Assembly: GCA_905233925.1 (NCBI GenBank)
Contig: CAJOFV010000019.1
Span: 1-35,590, forward strand
Direction: 5' to 3'
Length of the DNA stretch: 35,590 bases
Source: Paludibacteraceae bacterium
GTDB taxonomy: Bacteria > Bacteroidota > Bacteroidia > Bacteroidales > Paludibacteraceae
A model generated the notes under the pieces. That model searched no databases, was not told the DNA's origin, and saw only the letters and a list, made by a program, of their open reading frames with translations. Shown piece after piece: positions 32,084 to 35,590 of this stretch; the stretch's first letter is position 1; the number at the start of each line of letters is the position of its first letter. A program made the translations under genes and the position numbers.

Positions 32084-35000
32084 TTTCCAGTTGAAATCGT
32101 GCTTGAATACCACGCCGACGCCCTCGATCATGGTCGCTTGGCGCAGCGAGTATTTGTCCACGCTGTGGGTGTAACCTTTCAGCCGCACTTTGCCGTTGGG
32201 CGTGAGGAAATATTCAATGTCCAGGTCGCCGAAGAACGGCCGGTTCGAGATGTCGTTGTAGCGGTAACCGATGTTTCCGTTGATAAGGAGCCTGTCAACC
32301 GGCTGCAGCGAGAAGACTGCCTCATACTCCTGTTGTGCCGTTTCGCCTTCGCCGTCTGCGCGGTAGTTGAAGCCCATTGTAAAGACATTAGTCAGTTTGC
32401 CGAGCCAAGCGTTTATTTGTCCGGTGATGGTGGACGAAAGAAGGGAATAGGTCTCGTTGACACCGGACGACGCAGTAGAAGTCCGCATGTACTCCGGCGT
32501 GTAGAAACGGCCGAACACAAGCAGATAAACCACTTGGCGCATCATCATCTCGTCCGTGTTAATGACAGAGCGGATTTGGTTCTCAATGGTTTCTTCGGAG
32601 CGCGGCAGTTCAATGTCAAAGCGGATGGCGGGCTCTGAAAGCTTTCCTGTGAGGTTAACGGCGGTGATAACCGGCACAGACGTTCGTCCGGAAATCAGGT
32701 TCTCGGTCTCCGAACCGAAGAGGTCTTTGAGCGACGCCGTTACCTGATACTTGGCGGTAACATTGAGTATAGGCTCTTCTGGATTACCGTTCCAGATGAT
32801 TTGTGACCCTTCCGCGATGGTGAAGTCGCGGCGGATGACATTTCCGATAGTTAGTCCTATTTTACCTGCCATTAGGGTGTATGTGCCGACCAGTTTGTAT
32901 TCGTCCGTGGCATCATCCATCGTGAACTTGATCGACCCGTCGCCGCGTGCAGAAATCTTGTCGCCTGTGCGTTCGTTGAGAACCAGTTCGAAGAGTGTCT
33001 GCGGGTCGATGTCTATGTTCATACCCAAACGGAAGCGGGACGCAGCCGCTGCCACTTCGGCAGGTTTCTTGCGTTGCGGGATAACGGACTTTTTCTTCAC
33101 GACGACGACTTCTTCTTCCTTCTTGTTGTGGTTATAGAACGTGATGAACGAGTTGTCGCTTGCGGAGGAAGCGCCGTCCACGGAAATGCGGAAGCGCGAC
33201 TTGCCGACCGCAATAGCGTCCGCGGACAGCACAATGTCATTGTCAGGTCCTTCAAGATAAACATCTCCGTCCGCATAAATCTTACCGGACATGAACTGTC
33301 CTGGTTGGTCAGGCAGGTTAATGGCAAGCGTATGGTCGCAGCGTCCGGCGAGGTCAAGCCGGAAGTTCTTGAAGTACTCGTCGTGCGTCAGCCGTCCGTT
33401 GAAGTAGAACGGATTACCTTCCTCGTCATGCAGCGTCATATCAGGGAAGATAATAGAAGTTGAGTCCATAAAGACGGAGTCGTTGAATGTATAGCGGCAG
33501 CCTGTGAACGGAATAGTCAGTCCGGCGTCTATGCCTTTGACGCGGGTCATGACCCACACTTTCTTGCCTTCGCCGCTGACAGTTACACGTCCCGACCCGT
33601 AACCGCTGATATCTGACAGGAAGCCGGACGTCCAGTGATTAATGAACGCCAACGGAATAGAGTCGGGGAAGATATCTATGAGGAATCGTCCTTTTTTGGG
33701 CTCCGCCAGACCGTCCACGTGCGCTACACGGTGTGAGCCGTTATCTACGTTGCCGTCAATGATGATGTTATTCGTCTCGCGGTCAAGGGAAATCTTTGCC
33801 ACTGCGTCGCCGATGTGAGCACCGCACATGATGGCAGGAGAAAGGCGTACTTCCGCCTCAAAGACAGGCTTGGAGAATACGCCGAACAGTTTTGCCCATC
33901 CGGTCAGTTGTCCGCCGACGGTGAATGCTCTTTCCGGCAACGCGAACGGCATTAGCAGTCCGGCATTTATGTTCGCAAGGGTCACTTGCAGCGAGTCGGA
34001 CATACGCGGCGAAGCTATGCCGTCGGCGGCAATGACTTGTGACGTGCCGAGAATACGGAAGTTATCAATCATCAGCGACGTATCTGCGGCGCAGTAAGCT
34101 ATGCGGGAGTCGTCAATTTTATATACCGAGTCGCCCAACTGCACAATGCTCGGTAGCACATGCATTTCCACTAACGGTTTGCCCGCGTAGTGCATGAAAT
34201 GTGTTTCCACGTCCAACGTCCCATAACTCTTGGCGGGTGGCAGCGCGTGGATGTCCAGTCCCAAGAGCAGCGAGTCGCGGAACGCCTGGGCATGCGTTGT
34301 GAAACGGTTACTGTCCAGTTCAAGGGACATGTCCAACGCCAGCGCGTCGTACTTATCGCCCGCGGTCAGCGTGAAGTCGTGCAATTGCGCATTGCCCGCT
34401 ACAATAGCAGGAACGTAGGTCTGCAGCGACCAACTCCGGCGCTCCTCGTCGAAGGAGCCCTTGATAACAGGGTCGTCGCTAATCATCACCGGCAACTGCA
34501 GCATTTCCTGCAACTGCGCAATTTTGTGGCCGTAGAGGTAGAACGTCAGTTCGTTGTCCGTCTGCTGTGCCATCAGCTGCTTGTAGCGTGAGGTCGGGAA
34601 GACGGATGGCAAGTACCGTGCCAGCTGTTTGGCAAGGGATGTCGGCAGCGTGGTATATGCGAAGTTGCCTTTGGCGGAGCAGGTAAGGTAGTCTGACTGC
34701 AGTTTGAGCGTCAGCACATCATCTTGCCGTTCGGACGTAAGCGCAAGGCTTTTCATGAGCACCGAGTCTTCGCCAATGCGCAGTTGCAGCGAATCTACCG
34801 CCGCAGAAATAGCTGCATGGTCAAGGTCGTGACCCGTGTAGTGCAACTGTGCCGTGCCGTGCAGTTCCGCGTTCGGGAAGCGTTCCAACAGTTTCAATTC
34901 GTACGGGCAAAGGCGGTTTAGCGCCAGTTCGACATCAAGACGTTTGTCCGTATGCTGGAAGTCAAGCAGTCCCTCCAGATTCAGATTAATGTTCTTGTCT

Positions 35001-35590
35001 TTGATGCGCAGCGTTCCTTCGGCATATTTGTCGTCCAATAGTCCGTGCACCTGAATATTCTTGTAGCGGTAACCGCGATAAGCAATGTCTTTGACGGTTA
35101 TATCCGCTGTGCCGTGCGGCGCTTCTCCGGCAGCAAGATGCCAGTTCGTCGTGAGCGACAGCGAAACCGTTCCCAAGTCCTTCTGCGCTAACAGACGCCC
35201 GAGGTTAAAGCGTTTCGTGCCGGCTTGTCCCGTGAGGGCGATGGACGTGAAGTCCTGATTCGTTACGCACGTCCCGTCGGTGGTCAGTACGCCTAATGCT
35301 GTCCGGAACGCCCCGTGCAGCGTCAGGTCGTGCAGCCGTCCGCGCACTTCGCCCTGGTAGTGCATGTCCCCGAGACGGCGGATGACGGGCGGCAGACGGA
35401 ACGGCTTGCCTTGAATGCCCGACACGAAGTCCTGAATCTGCGCAATGGTCAGCGACAAGTCCTGACACCGTGCATTAACATACAGGTCGTCAAGCACAGG
35501 CAGACCGACCGCTGAGAAATTGCCGAGGAACACGCGGTTCCCGTTGTAGAACAGCTCCAGATTGTCCGCGGCTATACTGTCCAGCGACCC
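32075..35590 (-). CDS. tamB: TamB translocation and assembly module protein (5' end outside window)
   Basis: At least 1171 residues. The frame is open to the window edge; the track's start at 35533 is an internal GTG (GSLDSIAADNLELFYNGNR precedes it), so the N-terminus is missing. Long repeated beta-strand segments of the AsmA/TamB groove fill most of it. The C-terminal TamB domain (DUF490) is clear: IIWNGNPEEPILNVTAKYQV, VNLTGKLSEPAIRFDIELP, RQVVYLLVFGRFY, LSSTITGQINAWLGKLTNVF, LLINGNIGYRY. A charged insertion (VVVKKKSVIPQRKKPAEVAAAA) interrupts the domain near residue 830. TamB spans the periplasm and is thought to move lipids or assist outer-membrane protein assembly. The minus-strand ORFs at 32179 and 33097 and the plus-strand ORFs over it are shadows. 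Confidence 0.95.
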   Translation of the reverse strand, partial: GSLDSIAADNLELFYNGNRVFLGNFSAVGLPVLDDLYVNARCQDLSLTIAQIQDFVSGIQGKPFRLPPVIRRLGDMHYQGEVRGRLHDLTLHGAFRTALGVLTTDGTCVTNQDFTSIALTGQAGTKRFNLGRLLAQKDLGTVSLSLTTNWHLAAGEAPHGTADITVKDIAYRGYRYKNIQVHGLLDDKYAEGTLRIKDKNINLNLEGLLDFQHTDKRLDVELALNRLCPYELKLLERFPNAELHGTAQLHYTGHDLDHAAISAAVDSLQLRIGEDSVLMKSLALTSERQDDVLTLKLQSDYLTCSAKGNFAYTTLPTSLAKQLARYLPSVFPTSRYKQLMAQQTDNELTFYLYGHKIAQLQEMLQLPVMISDDPVIKGSFDEERRSWSLQTYVPAIVAGNAQLHDFTLTAGDKYDALALDMSLELDSNRFTTHAQAFRDSLLLGLDIHALPPAKSYGTLDVETHFMHYAGKPLVEMHVLPSIVQLGDSVYKIDDSRIAYCAADTSLMIDNFRILGTSQVIAADGIASPRMSDSLQVTLANINAGLLMPFALPERAFTVGGQLTGWAKLFGVFSKPVFEAEVRLSPAIMCGAHIGDAVAKISLDRETNNIIIDGNVDNGSHRVAHVDGLAEPKKGRFLIDIFPDSIPLAFINHWTSGFLSDISGYGSGRVTVSGEGKKVWVMTRVKGIDAGLTIPFTGCRYTFNDSVFMDSTSIIFPDMTLHDEEGNPFYFNGRLTHDEYFKNFRLDLAGRCDHTLAINLPDQPGQFMSGKIYADGDVYLEGPDNDIVLSADAIAVGKSRFRISVDGASSASDNSFITFYNHNKKEEEVVVVKKKSVIPQRKKPAEVAAAASRFRLGMNIDIDPQTLFELVLNERTGDKISARGDGSIKFTMDDATDEYKLVGTYTLMAGKIGLTIGNVIRRDFTIAEGSQIIWNGNPEEPILNVTAKYQVTASLKDLFGSETENLISGRTSVPVITAVNLTGKLSEPAIRFDIELPRSEETIENQIRSVINTDEMMMRQVVYLLVFGRFYTPEYMRTSTASSGVNETYSLLSSTITGQINAWLGKLTNVFTMGFNYRADGEGETAQQEYEAVFSLQPVDRLLINGNIGYRYNDISNRPFFGDLDIEYFLTPNGKVRLKGYTHSVDKYSLRQATMIEGVGVVFKHDFNWKKE

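Overview
The window looks like a chromosomal segment of a Bacteroidota bacterium, most likely order Bacteroidales. Seven clear promoters match the Bacteroidetes consensus TTTG-N19-20-TAnnTTTG. Most genes lack a strong Shine-Dalgarno sequence, and the proteins are typical of the phylum: an ArgS with a KMKSREG signature loop, a long S1, TamB, serial lipoproteins and large Sec-exported surface-type proteins. I infer the order from these features; the family cannot be fixed from sequence reading alone.

Layout. (1) 1-8728: two paralogous secreted repeat proteins, a tRNA-Leu(UAA) on the minus strand, then a very large Ig-like/MBG-type secreted protein followed closely by a 53-residue peptide gene missing from the ORF track. 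A strong bidirectional terminator and four tandem 11-bp repeats close this part. (2) 12731-8922 (minus): a five-gene operon of an MBL-fold hydrolase, a polyprenol-phosphate-mannose-synthase-like GT2, an M23 peptidase lipoprotein, a YiiX-like NlpC/P60 lipoprotein and a DUF4878 lipoprotein. (3) 12871-24908 (plus): a divergent operon of a three-domain Xaa-Pro aminopeptidase, argS, a secreted propeller-like protein, a 2230-residue secreted protein that joins an N-acetylmuramoyl-L-alanine amidase to a DigH/GHL10-type glycosidase, and an ATGA-coupled membrane protein made largely of repeats. (4) 24910-26372: a DUF4160/DUF2442 pair and an AT-rich secreted protein. (5) 28364-26481 (minus): rpsA with a structured leader. 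Divergent from it is a two-piece (frameshifted) EF-hand membrane protein. (6) 30544-32033: tRNA-Gln(CUG) and an FHS-type MFS transporter. (7) 35590-32075 (minus): tamB, cut by the window edge.

Two themes cut across the window. First, five secreted proteins of very different size end in the same C-terminal motif of about 26 residues (R-K-x-L-x-N/D-G-x-x-x-I-x-x-D/N-G-x-x-Y-x-x-x-G-x-x-V-K), immediately before the stop. I suggest it is a sorting, anchoring or processing tag distinct from the usual type A T9SS domain. Second, short degenerate tandem arrays with unit lengths of 7, 8, 10 and 11 bp occur in intergenic spacers, in a 5' leader and in frame inside housekeeping genes (pepP-like, argS); one downstream protein is built largely from them. 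The best candidate for new biology is the amidase-GHL10 fusion, which would put in one polypeptide the enzyme that strips stem peptides and the enzyme thought to cut the resulting denuded glycan.
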